DNA from: HRBIN15 sp039630445
GTDB lineage: Bacteria > Armatimonadota > Fimbriimonadia > Fimbriimonadales > GBS-DC
Assembly (NCBI GenBank): GCA_039630445.1
Contig: JBCNVA010000134.1
Coordinates: forward strand, 1-6,565
DNA length: 6,565 bases
Reading direction: 5' to 3'
Of this stretch, positions 1 to 5,176 are shown piece by piece. Every line of letters begins with the position of its first letter. The first letter of the stretch is position 1. Under the pieces are notes generated by a model. It did not search any database and was not told the origin of the DNA. It saw nothing but the letters and a program-made list of their open reading frames with translations. A program made the translations under genes and the position numbers.

Positions 1-471
1 ATTGAAACGCGCTGGAGGTTCCGCTTGAGCCTTTGGTATGAAACGTTTGTAGCCTACCTGTGAGGGATTGAAACTACAAGTGTATATCGCAAGAGATAGT
101 GTCGACAACTGTTTGTAGCCTACCTGTGAGGGATTGAAACATTGTATCGCATACCTATCCCTCCTATCTTACTTCAGTTTGTAGCCTACCTGTGAGGGAT
201 TGAAACCAGGATACGGGTTCGTGGGACGGGGATGCGGTTCCAGTTTGTAGCCTACCTGTGAGGGATTGAAACAGAGGCGAACTGGTCGTTACCCGGGCGA
301 CGTCTCGCTGTTTGTAGCCTACCTGTGAGGGATTGAAACATGTATTTGAGCCATACCTCGCTACACTTGATCTCGGTTTGTAGCCTACCTGTGAGGGATT
401 GAAACCCTTCTTCGGGCTGTAGCGGAGGAACCTCGCCAGTTGTTTGTAGCCTACCTGTGAGGGATTGGGAT
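1..471 (+). CRISPR. CRISPR array, leader-distal (trailer) end
   Basis: A 30-nt repeat that begins GTTTGTAGCCTACC and ends GAGGGATTGAAAC occurs intact at 45-74, 111-140, 177-206, 243-272, 310-339 and 376-405. The window opens on the last 8 nt of another copy (1-8, ATTGAAAC). The final copy at 442-471 matches through 467, but its last four bases are GGAT instead of AAAC. Spacers are 9-44, 75-110, 141-176, 207-242, 340-375 and 406-441 (36 nt each) and 273-309 (37 nt), all unrelated to each other. The decayed repeat at the right and the ATTGAAAC 3' end, which would give the usual 8-nt crRNA 5' tag, both indicate transcription left to right with the leader outside the window. The repeat has little internal symmetry (GTAG-C-CTAC, GTTT...AAAC ends), as in Cas6-processed type I-A/I-B/III arrays. 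Subtype cannot be fixed without cas genes. No spacer visibly matches this window. Confidence 0.98.
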
Positions 472-505
472 GTTGACGGGATAAGCATCAATGAGTGGGG
501 GCGGG

Positions 506-511
506 TATAAT
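506..511 (+). promoter_or_regulatory. -10 element (TATAAT) of the zinc-ribbon/methyltransferase unit
   Basis: A perfect TATAAT preceded by CGGG lies between the array end and the first gene. No -35 hexamer is found at 16-18 nt. TTGACG at 473-478 is 27 nt away, too far to pair with it. The predicted transcription start near 518 falls in the hairpin at 516-530. CGGGTAnAAT recurs before mrp and the nucleotidyltransferase gene. Confidence 0.6.
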
Positions 512-515
512 GGGG

Positions 516-530
516 GTGTCCAAGGGACAC
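516..530 (+). promoter_or_regulatory. Inverted repeat at the predicted transcript 5' end
   Basis: GTGTCC and GGACAC form a perfect 6-bp inverted repeat around a 3-nt centre (AAG). It lies between the TATAAT box and the Shine-Dalgarno sequence, so it covers the expected +1. It could be an operator or a 5' mRNA stem-loop next to the ribosome binding site. Its function is inferred from position only. Confidence 0.4.
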
Positions 531-537
531 GGAGGTG
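531..537 (+). promoter_or_regulatory. Shine-Dalgarno GGAGGTG that decides the start of the zinc-ribbon gene
   Basis: GGAGGTG is a near-perfect anti-16S match. The in-frame GTG at 535 overlaps it and cannot be served by it. The in-frame GTG at 547 lies 9 nt downstream, a normal distance, and is therefore the preferred start. Confidence 0.65.
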
Positions 538-546
538 CAAGTCAGC

Positions 547-1443
547 GTGCAATGTCTAAATTGTCGACAGCAGCTGCCAGAGGGGGCGCAGTTCTGCCCC
601 TATTGTGGTCGCCCTGCAGCAACCGCCTCGATAGGCGCGCCACCCGCTTCGGGTAGGCGAACCCTATATAAGTGGTTAGCCTTAGTGCTGGGCGTGCTGG
701 GGGTGATTGGTCTTGCCTTCGTGATCGGTATCCAGAGCGGGTTGCTCACGCAGGTGCGCGTGCAAAAGCCCAAAGGTCCCAGCGTGCTGGAAGCAGAAGC
801 GCCCAAGCCTGAAGGTCCCAGCGTACTGGAAGCGGAAGCCCCTAAGCCGACAGGTCCCAGCATGCTGGAAGCGGAGGCGCCCAAGCAACAGCCCCCGCCA
901 CCGCACATCCTCGATTGGCTGGAGCATCTGCGACGCACCGAGCAGCGACGCCAGCAGATGGAACGCAATATCGCCCCAGTCCTTTCGATGATGGTGCAGG
1001 CGATCGTATTGCGAGCAGAGGTGGCGCGCGGGATGGCGCAGGGCGATCTCGAGCAAGCCGAAGCCAATTACGAGCGCGAGCGCGAGAAACTGCGCCAAGG
1101 CTATCAGCAACGCCGCAAGGAATGGGAAGCCCTGCTCCAGTTTTTCCAGAGCAAGCAGCCCCCTGCTGAGTGCCGCGTGCTGGCGGATACCTATTATGCG
1201 GGCTTGAGCGAGTATATCACGACCATCTCCCAGATCGAGGAGGACTTGATCGAGGGCGATTTGGGCGGACTGACCGGATTGCTGGGATCGGCTCAGCCTG
1301 AGCTGGATGCCAAATTCGCCCGCGCCGACGAGGAGCTGACGAAAGTGTGCCAACAGTACGGTATCCGTAAGTACTTCTCTATTGGGGCGCAGGGCACGGA
1401 TCTGCTCCGCAGCTTGGGAAGTGGGTTGCCTACGGGGCTTTAG
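547..1443 (+). CDS. Zinc-ribbon, single-TM protein with a triple 13-aa repeat and charged helical domain; function unknown
   Basis: I do not recognise a named family. With the GTG start at 547 the product is 298 aa. Residues 3-20 are a zinc ribbon of the CxxC-x10-CxxC type (C3, C6, C17, C20). A single hydrophobic segment follows at about 42-62, preceded by basic residues (RR, K), which suggests the ribbon is cytoplasmic and the rest outside. Residues 74-112 are three tandem 13-aa units (KPxGPS[VM]LEAEAP), then a proline run, then a long charged, probably coiled-coil helix from about residue 121. Two cysteines in the C-terminal part (C209, C268) could form a disulfide if it is extracytoplasmic. 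The gene has its own promoter and is followed after 2 nt by the methyltransferase, so the two are probably co-transcribed and translationally coupled. Its position beside the CRISPR trailer does not by itself imply a CRISPR role. An upstream GTG at 535 (302 aa) is the alternative start. Confidence 0.85.
   Translation: MQCLNCRQQLPEGAQFCPYCGRPAATASIGAPPASGRRTLYKWLALVLGVLGVIGLAFVIGIQSGLLTQVRVQKPKGPSVLEAEAPKPEGPSVLEAEAPKPTGPSMLEAEAPKQQPPPPHILDWLEHLRRTEQRRQQMERNIAPVLSMMVQAIVLRAEVARGMAQGDLEQAEANYEREREKLRQGYQQRRKEWEALLQFFQSKQPPAECRVLADTYYAGLSEYITTISQIEEDLIEGDLGGLTGLLGSAQPELDAKFARADEELTKVCQQYGIRKYFSIGAQGTDLLRSLGSGLPTGL
766..882 (+). repeat. Three tandem 39-bp in-frame repeats
   Basis: Units 766-804, 805-843 and 844-882 are in register with the reading frame and differ at only about 5-6 of 39 positions in pairs compared by eye. 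Each encodes KPxGPS[VM]LEAEAP. The high DNA identity points to fairly recent duplication, giving a Pro/Glu/Ala-rich linker between the membrane segment and the helical domain. Confidence 0.9.
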
Positions 1444-1445
1444 CG

Positions 1446-2081
1446 ATGGAACTCTACCATCCGCAACTGGCGCCGTATTTGGAGTCGCTCGTACCCGAGC
1501 GCCATCCTGTGCTACGGGAAATGGAGCAGCGGGCTGCCGAGACGCGCTTCCCGATTGTGGGACCTGTGGTGGGGCAGTTTCTCTACCTGCTGACGCGGCT
1601 GACGGGCGCTCGGCGCGTGTTCGAGCTAGGGTCAGGCTTCGGCTACTCCACGGCGTGGTTTGCGCTTGGCGTGCGCGATAACGGTGGTGGCGAGGTCTAC
1701 CATGTTGTGTGGGACGAAACGCTCTCGCGTGACGCCCGCGACTATCTCCGCCGACTGGGGCTAATCGACCTGGTGCGCTTCTATGTCAACGAAGCGGTGG
1801 CACAACTCCAGCAAACAGAGGGGCTGTTCGATCTGATTTTCAACGACATCAACAAGGAGCAGTATCCCGATTCGCTGGCGGTCATCAAACCGAAGCTGCG
1901 CTCAGGTGGCGTGCTGGTGGTCGATAACGCGCTCTGGCACGGCGCCATCTTTGACGAGGCGGATCGCTCTCCCGCTACGGAGGGTGTGCGCACCCTCACG
2001 CAGATGTTGACCCACGATCCCGACTTCATATGCAGCCTAATCCCCCTGCGCGACGGCGTGCTGGTGGCATATAAGCGGTGA
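1446..2081 (+). CDS. SAM-dependent O-methyltransferase, family 3 (COG4122/TrmR-like)
   Basis: This 211-aa protein has the normal length and motif order of the caffeoyl-CoA OMT-like / TrmR (YrrM) family, which transfers methyl groups from S-adenosylmethionine in a metal-dependent way. Visible motifs: SAM-binding motif I ELGSGFGYS (residues 60-68); FNDINKEQYPD around D134, equivalent to the family's usual D-x-DK-x-x-YP; VVDNALWHG with D160-N161, which should ligate the divalent metal with D134; and a C-terminal RDGVLVAYKR. The N-terminal half is the helical cap expected in this family. The ATG lies 2 nt after the upstream stop with no clear Shine-Dalgarno, suggesting translational coupling. The substrate cannot be read from sequence: TrmR of Bacillus methylates 5-hydroxyuridine at tRNA position 34, while other members act on small catechols. 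Asn136 stands where many members have Asp. Confidence 0.88.
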   Translation: MELYHPQLAPYLESLVPERHPVLREMEQRAAETRFPIVGPVVGQFLYLLTRLTGARRVFELGSGFGYSTAWFALGVRDNGGGEVYHVVWDETLSRDARDYLRRLGLIDLVRFYVNEAVAQLQQTEGLFDLIFNDINKEQYPDSLAVIKPKLRSGGVLVVDNALWHGAIFDEADRSPATEGVRTLTQMLTHDPDFICSLIPLRDGVLVAYKR

Positions 2082-2113
2082 GGCGTCGCTTCTGCCAGAT
2101 ACCCCTTTTCGGG

Positions 2114-2119
2114 TACAAT
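2114..2119 (+). promoter_or_regulatory. -10 element (TACAAT) of mrp with flanking inverted repeats
   Basis: TACAAT, preceded by CGGG, lies 18 nt upstream of the mrp ATG. It is overlapped by TACCC-N6-GGGTA (2100-2115) and followed by CCCTA-T-TAGGG (2120-2130), whose right arm forms part of the Shine-Dalgarno. No convincing -35 is seen; TCTGCC at 2091-2096 has the right spacing but is a poor match. The symmetry could hold an operator or modulate ribosome access; this is inference. Confidence 0.5.
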
Positions 2120-2126
2120 CCCTATT

Positions 2127-2133
2127 AGGGAGG
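2127..2133 (+). promoter_or_regulatory. Shine-Dalgarno (AGGGAGG) of mrp
   Basis: AGGGAGG lies 4 nt before the ATG at 2138, a slightly short spacing. It overlaps the right arm of the CCCTA/TAGGG inverted repeat. Confidence 0.6.
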
Positions 2134-2137
2134 CACT

Positions 2138-3187
2138 ATGGCAACCATCACGCGTGAACAGGTTCTGGACACGCTTCGGAATATCATCGACCCTGACCTC
2201 CATCGGGATATTGTGTCGCTGGGGTTCGTCAAGGATGTGGTGATTTGTGATGGGGCGGTCAAAGTGGTGATTGAGCTGACTACGCCCGCGTGTCCGGTGC
2301 GCGACCAGATGAAGGAGCAGGCGGAGGCGCTGTTGCGGGCGTTGCCCGGCGTGTCGGCGGTCAATGTGGAGATGACGGCGCAGGTGCGGCAGCGGGCGCT
2401 GGCGCCTGAGGACATTCTGCCCGAGGTGAAGCATATCGTGGCGATTGCCAGCGGCAAGGGCGGCGTGGGCAAATCGACGGTGGCGGTCAATTTAGCCGTG
2501 GCGCTGGCGGAGACGGGTGCGAAAGTCGGCTTGCTCGATGCCGATGTGTATGGTCCCAGCATTCCCAAAATGCTCGGTTGCCAGCACGAGAGACCTCTTG
2601 TGGACGCCCAGCAGATTATCCCGATTCGGCGCTACGGGCTGTCGATTATGTCGCTGGGCTTCCTGCTGGAGGAGGATCAGGCGGCGATGTGGCGTGGTCC
2701 GATTGTGGCGGGCACGGTGCGCCAGCTCTTTGTGGATGTACGCTGGGGCGAGTTGGACTATCTGCTGGTGGATTTGCCGCCGGGCACGGGCGATGCGCCG
2801 ATGACCACTGCCCAATTAGTGCCCTTGACAGGCGTCGTTATCGTGATGACGCCGCAGGAGGTGGCAGGCAGCATTGCAGGCAAATCGGTGGCGCTCTTTC
2901 GCAGGCTGAACGCACCTATTTTGGGCGTGATCGAGAATATGAGTGAGTTTGTCTGCCCCCACTGCGGGCAGCGCACCGCTATCTTTCCAGGACCTGGTGC
3001 GCGATGGTTTGCCGAACGGCTTGGCGTGCCGTTTCTGGGCAGTATCCCGTTGGATCCTGTCGTGAGCCTCTCCAGCGATGCAGGGAAGCCCGCCATCCTG
3101 GCTGCCCCTGAATCGGCGCAGGCGCAAGCGTTCCGCCAGATTGCAGGCAGACTGGCTGCCCAAATCAGTATCGCCAGCATGAAGTAG
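2138..3187 (+). CDS. mrp: Mrp/ApbC/NBP35-family Fe-S cluster carrier P-loop ATPase
   Basis: The 349-aa product has the usual two-part bacterial Mrp layout. Residues 1-80 are a MIP18/DUF59 domain (DPDLHRDIVSLGFVKD; TTPACPVRDQMKE with C52). From residue 98 follows a SIMIBI-class ATPase: deviant Walker A GKGGVGKST (106-114), DADVYGPSIPKML, the MSLGFL and MWRGPIV motifs, Walker B region LVDLPPGTGDAP, and VIVMTPQEVA. CPHC at 273-276 is the family's CxxC, which bridges a 4Fe-4S cluster at the dimer interface. Family knowledge: cytosolic ATP-hydrolysing scaffold or carrier that delivers Fe-S clusters to apo-proteins. The ATG is supported by AGGGAGG 4 nt upstream and a -10 at 2114. It sits 56 nt after the methyltransferase gene with its own promoter, so it is probably monocistronic, with a hairpin just after the stop. 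No key residue is missing. Confidence 0.96.
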   Translation: MATITREQVLDTLRNIIDPDLHRDIVSLGFVKDVVICDGAVKVVIELTTPACPVRDQMKEQAEALLRALPGVSAVNVEMTAQVRQRALAPEDILPEVKHIVAIASGKGGVGKSTVAVNLAVALAETGAKVGLLDADVYGPSIPKMLGCQHERPLVDAQQIIPIRRYGLSIMSLGFLLEEDQAAMWRGPIVAGTVRQLFVDVRWGELDYLLVDLPPGTGDAPMTTAQLVPLTGVVIVMTPQEVAGSIAGKSVALFRRLNAPILGVIENMSEFVCPHCGQRTAIFPGPGARWFAERLGVPFLGSIPLDPVVSLSSDAGKPAILAAPESAQAQAFRQIAGRLAAQISIASMK

Positions 3188-3192
3188 CCCAA

Positions 3193-3208
3193 TCGCGGGT
3201 TGCCGCGA
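3193..3208 (+). terminator. GC-rich hairpin after mrp, possible weak terminator
   Basis: TCGCGG-GTTG-CCGCGA is a perfect 6-bp stem with a tetraloop beginning 6 nt after the mrp stop. It is followed by GCGTTGCC, not a U-tract, so it does not meet the classic intrinsic terminator pattern. It may mark the 3' end of the mrp mRNA or act as a processing block. Confidence 0.35.
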
Positions 3209-3228
3209 GCGTTGCCTCACCGCTTGCG

Positions 3229-3237
3229 TGGTATACT
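3229..3237 (+). promoter_or_regulatory. Extended -10 (TGGTATACT) of ndk-argC
   Basis: TGG followed by TATACT (3232-3237) is an extended -10. Only 10 nt separate it from the ndk ATG, so the expected +1 (about 3244) leaves a leader of roughly 4 nt. No Shine-Dalgarno is present. A TTGCCT at 3212-3217 is only 14 nt upstream, a poor -35 spacing. Confidence 0.6.
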
Positions 3238-3247
3238 TTCGGGCGAT

Positions 3248-3673
3248 ATGGCAGAGGTGACGCGCACGCTGGTCTTTGTGAAGCCCGACGGGGTTCAACG
3301 CGGGCTGGTTGGTGAGATTATCGCCCGTTTCGAACGGCGGGGTATCCGCATCGTGGGGCTGAAAATGGTTCAGCCGACACGCGAGCTGGCAGAACGCCAC
3401 TACGCGGTGCATCGTGATAAGCCCTTTTTTGAAAGCGTCGTCAATTTCATTACTTCGGGACCTGTCGTCGCGATGGTGCTGGAGTGCCCAAATGCAATTG
3501 AGACGGTGCGCCAGATGATGGGTGCAACGAACCCGCTGAACGCCGCGCCGGGCACCATCCGCGGCGATTTTGGGTTGGACATCGAGCGCAACATTATTCA
3601 CGGCTCCTCCGACCCCGAAGCGGCTGAATATGAAATCAAGCTCTGGTTCCGACCCGAGGAGCTGCTTCCGTGA
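3248..3673 (+). CDS. ndk: Nucleoside diphosphate kinase
   Basis: The 141-aa protein matches Ndk in length and motifs. Ndk transfers the gamma phosphate from ATP to NDPs through a phosphohistidine, balancing NTP and dNTP pools in the cytosol. Seen: TLVFVKPDGVQRGLVGEII near the N-terminus (K12), HYAVHRDKPFF (51-61), the MMGATNPLNAAPGTIRGDFG nucleotide-binding stretch (about 90-109), and NIIHGS with catalytic His118. After it the sequence reads HGSSD where the family usually has HGSDS, a local swap of Asp and Ser. The frame is open upstream, and an in-frame ATG exists at 3200, but that would put the promoter inside the gene and add 16 residues unlike any Ndk. ATG 3248 is therefore chosen; it is near-leaderless. 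argC follows 16 nt downstream, so the two form an operon. Confidence 0.96.
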   Translation: MAEVTRTLVFVKPDGVQRGLVGEIIARFERRGIRIVGLKMVQPTRELAERHYAVHRDKPFFESVVNFITSGPVVAMVLECPNAIETVRQMMGATNPLNAAPGTIRGDFGLDIERNIIHGSSDPEAAEYEIKLWFRPEELLP

Positions 3674-3675
3674 GC

Positions 3676-3684
3676 AAAGGAGGT
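3676..3684 (+). promoter_or_regulatory. Shine-Dalgarno (AAAGGAGGT) of argC
   Basis: AAAGGAGGT, nearly the full anti-16S complement, lies 5 nt before the ATG at 3690. It rules out the longer in-frame start at 3570 inside ndk. It is the strongest ribosome binding site in the window, as expected for an internal operon gene. Confidence 0.85.
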
Positions 3685-3689
3685 CTAAC

Positions 3690-4799
3690 ATGCCCGATTT
3701 TGCCCCAAAGGCGCGCGTGAGGGTAGGTGTCGTGGGCGCGACGGGCTACACGGGCGCGGAGCTGGTGCGCCTGCTGAGCGCCCATCCGCGGGTGGAAATC
3801 ACTATGCTCGTCTCGCGCACGGAGGCGGGCAAGCCCCTCGCCGAACTGCTGCCCCATCTTGGAGGGCTTAATTTGCCCCCACTGAGTGGGTTTGATGTGG
3901 AACGGCTGGCGAGCGAGTGCGAGGTGGTGTTCCTTGCGGGCGAGACGGGCTTTGCGATGGAGCATGCGCCTGCCCTGCTCAAGAATGGGCTGCGGGTCAT
4001 CGATCTTTCCGCCGATTTTCGCCTGCGTGACCCCGCGGTGTTTGAGGAGTGGTATGGGATGCCTCATCGTGCGCCTGCGCTTTTGAACGAAGCGCTCTAC
4101 GGCTTACCCGAACTGACCCCACCTGAGGCGTATCACTACACGCGCCTGGTTGCTAATCCCGGCTGCTATCCGACGGCGAGCGCACTGGCACTGGCGCCGC
4201 TCATCTGCGCCAATCTGGTAATCACCGAGTGCATCGTGATCGACGCGAAATCGGGCGTGTCGGGCGCGGGGCGGTCGCGCGTTAGTGTGGACTATCTCTT
4301 TACCGAGCTGAACGAGAATTTCAAAGCCTATGCGGTGGAGCGCCATCGCCATACGCCTGAGATCGAGCAAACCCTGAGCGGGCTGGCGCGTCGCGGGATG
4401 GGTGTCTCGCCGATTCGGCAGAATGGCGAGACCGTTGTGCGCGTGCGTTTCACGCCGCACCTTGTGCCGATGACGCGCGGCATCCTCTGCACGGTCTACG
4501 CCCGCCTGAAGCAGCCCGTTGCGCTCAGCGACCTGCACGCGCTCTACACCACCTTCTACGGGGAGCAGCCGTTCGTGTGGGTGCGTCCCTTAGGCGACTT
4601 CCCCGCCACGCGCCATGTGTACGGCTCCAATCGATGCGACATCGGCTTGACTATCGATGCCCGCACGCAGATGGCGATCGTTATCAGCGCGATCGATAAT
4701 CTGGTGAAGGGCGCTGCTGGACAAGCCATCCAGAACCTCAACCTGCTGATGGGCTGGGAACCAACCCTCGGCTTGCCAATTGCTGGGATAGCACCTTAG
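3690..4799 (+). CDS. argC: N-acetyl-gamma-glutamyl-phosphate reductase
   Basis: The 369-aa enzyme performs the NADPH-dependent reduction of N-acetylglutamyl-5-phosphate to the semialdehyde, the third step of ornithine/arginine synthesis. Seen: Rossmann motif GVVGATGYTG (13-22); DLSADFRLRD (105-114); active-site NPGCYPT with Cys159; the SGVSGAGR loop; AVERHRHTPEIEQ, with a histidine where this family keeps its catalytic base; FTPHLVPMTRG; GSNRCDIGL; and the C-terminal AIDNLVKGAAGQAIQNLNLL followed by GW. Slightly longer than the usual ~345 aa because of a short N-terminal tail and C-terminal extension. One oddity: where type 1 ArgC usually reads FLALPHG, this has FLAGETG (81-87). It is second in the ndk-argC operon and has its own strong ribosome binding site. 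No other arginine gene is in view. Confidence 0.97.
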   Translation: MPDFAPKARVRVGVVGATGYTGAELVRLLSAHPRVEITMLVSRTEAGKPLAELLPHLGGLNLPPLSGFDVERLASECEVVFLAGETGFAMEHAPALLKNGLRVIDLSADFRLRDPAVFEEWYGMPHRAPALLNEALYGLPELTPPEAYHYTRLVANPGCYPTASALALAPLICANLVITECIVIDAKSGVSGAGRSRVSVDYLFTELNENFKAYAVERHRHTPEIEQTLSGLARRGMGVSPIRQNGETVVRVRFTPHLVPMTRGILCTVYARLKQPVALSDLHALYTTFYGEQPFVWVRPLGDFPATRHVYGSNRCDIGLTIDARTQMAIVISAIDNLVKGAAGQAIQNLNLLMGWEPTLGLPIAGIAP

Positions 4800-4807
4800 A
4801 AATCGGG

Positions 4808-4824
4808 TAGAATCGCCGTTGGCG
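4808..4824 (+). promoter_or_regulatory. -10 element (TAGAAT) plus small inverted repeat before the nucleotidyltransferase gene
   Basis: TAGAAT (4808-4813), preceded by CGGG, is followed directly by CGCC-GTT-GGCG (4814-4824), which ends at the ATG. Eleven nt separate the -10 from the ATG, so the mRNA would have a leader of about 5 nt. No Shine-Dalgarno and no good -35 are visible. Confidence 0.5.
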
Positions 4825-5151
4825 ATGAAACAGCTACCGCATCGAGCAATCTTGCAGGTTGACAGGCAGGCGCTGAAATACCTCTGTCGCAAGTGGCGGA
4901 TTGCGCGCTTGGAGGTCTTTGGCTCCGTGCTACGTGCCGATTTTCGCGCTGACAGCGACATCGACCTGCTGGTGACTTTTGAGCCTGGCATTCGCTGGTC
5001 ATTTTTCCAGCTCTATCGGGCAGAATCGGAGTTCAGCGCTCTCTTTGGGCGCAAGGTAGAGCTAATCTCGCGGGAGGGCGTTGAACGGAGCGCGAATTAT
5101 ATTCGTCGCAAGGCAATTCTCGAAAGTGCCGAGGTGCTTTATGCAGCGTGA
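4825..5151 (+). CDS. mntA: MntA-type minimal nucleotidyltransferase (antitoxin of an MntA/HepT pair)
   Basis: This 108-aa protein has the size of stand-alone minimal nucleotidyltransferases. The signature GSx10DxD is exact (G33-S34 ... D45-I46-D47, in VFGSVLRADFRADSDIDLLV). E79 in KVELI occupies the position that is often the third acidic residue (Asp in many relatives). The C-terminus ends in the family-typical ILESAEVLYAA. In characterised MntA/HepT pairs the MNT protein AMPylates a tyrosine of the HEPN RNase toxin and inactivates it. Here the next gene starts by overlapping this stop, as in true pairs, but keeps only about 12 codons, so the antitoxin is an orphan. ATG 4825 is preferred; a TTG at 4819 in frame would fall about at the predicted +1. 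The catalytic residues look intact, so it is not obviously decayed. Mobile toxin-antitoxin origin is inferred. Confidence 0.85.
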   Translation: MKQLPHRAILQVDRQALKYLCRKWRIARLEVFGSVLRADFRADSDIDLLVTFEPGIRWSFFQLYRAESEFSALFGRKVELISREGVERSANYIRRKAILESAEVLYAA

Positions 5152-5176
5152 TGTACGAGCTTGTTTACTAGAACTG
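5141..5176 (+). pseudogene. hepT: N-terminal remnant of a HepT (HEPN/DUF86) toxin gene
   Basis: An ATG at 5141 overlaps the last 11 nt of the nucleotidyltransferase gene and reads MQRDVRACLLEL. This resembles the N-terminus typical of HepT proteins (M-x-R-D-x-x-x-Y-L-L-[DE]-[IL]), with Cys where Tyr is usual. From about 5168 onward the DNA is the coding end of asd on the other strand, and the continued frame shows no HEPN features or R-x4-6-H motif. The best reading is a toxin gene removed by a deletion or rearrangement whose breakpoint lies at the asd stop. The match is short and judged from family memory, so confidence is moderate. Confidence 0.55.

Noticed and set aside
473..511. TTGACG (473-478) as -35 for the TATAAT at 506
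   Set aside because: The 27-nt spacing is far outside the usable range.
252..530. Minus-strand open frame of 92 codons across the CRISPR array
   Set aside because: It translates the repeats themselves (recurring FQSLTGRLQT) and is an artefact of the array.
682..1353. Minus-strand open frame (223 codons) opposite the zinc-ribbon gene
   Set aside because: Low-complexity, mirrors the triple repeat, no start signals; the plus-strand frame has promoter, ribosome binding site and domain structure.
3570..3690. Longer argC start inside ndk
   Set aside because: The extra 40 residues are an ndk frame shadow; AAAGGAGGT just before ATG 3690 settles the start.
2816..3691. Long minus-strand open frame (291 codons) opposite mrp and ndk
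   Set aside because: It is antisense to two clearly recognised genes, has no recognisable domain, and such frames are common in GC-rich coding DNA.
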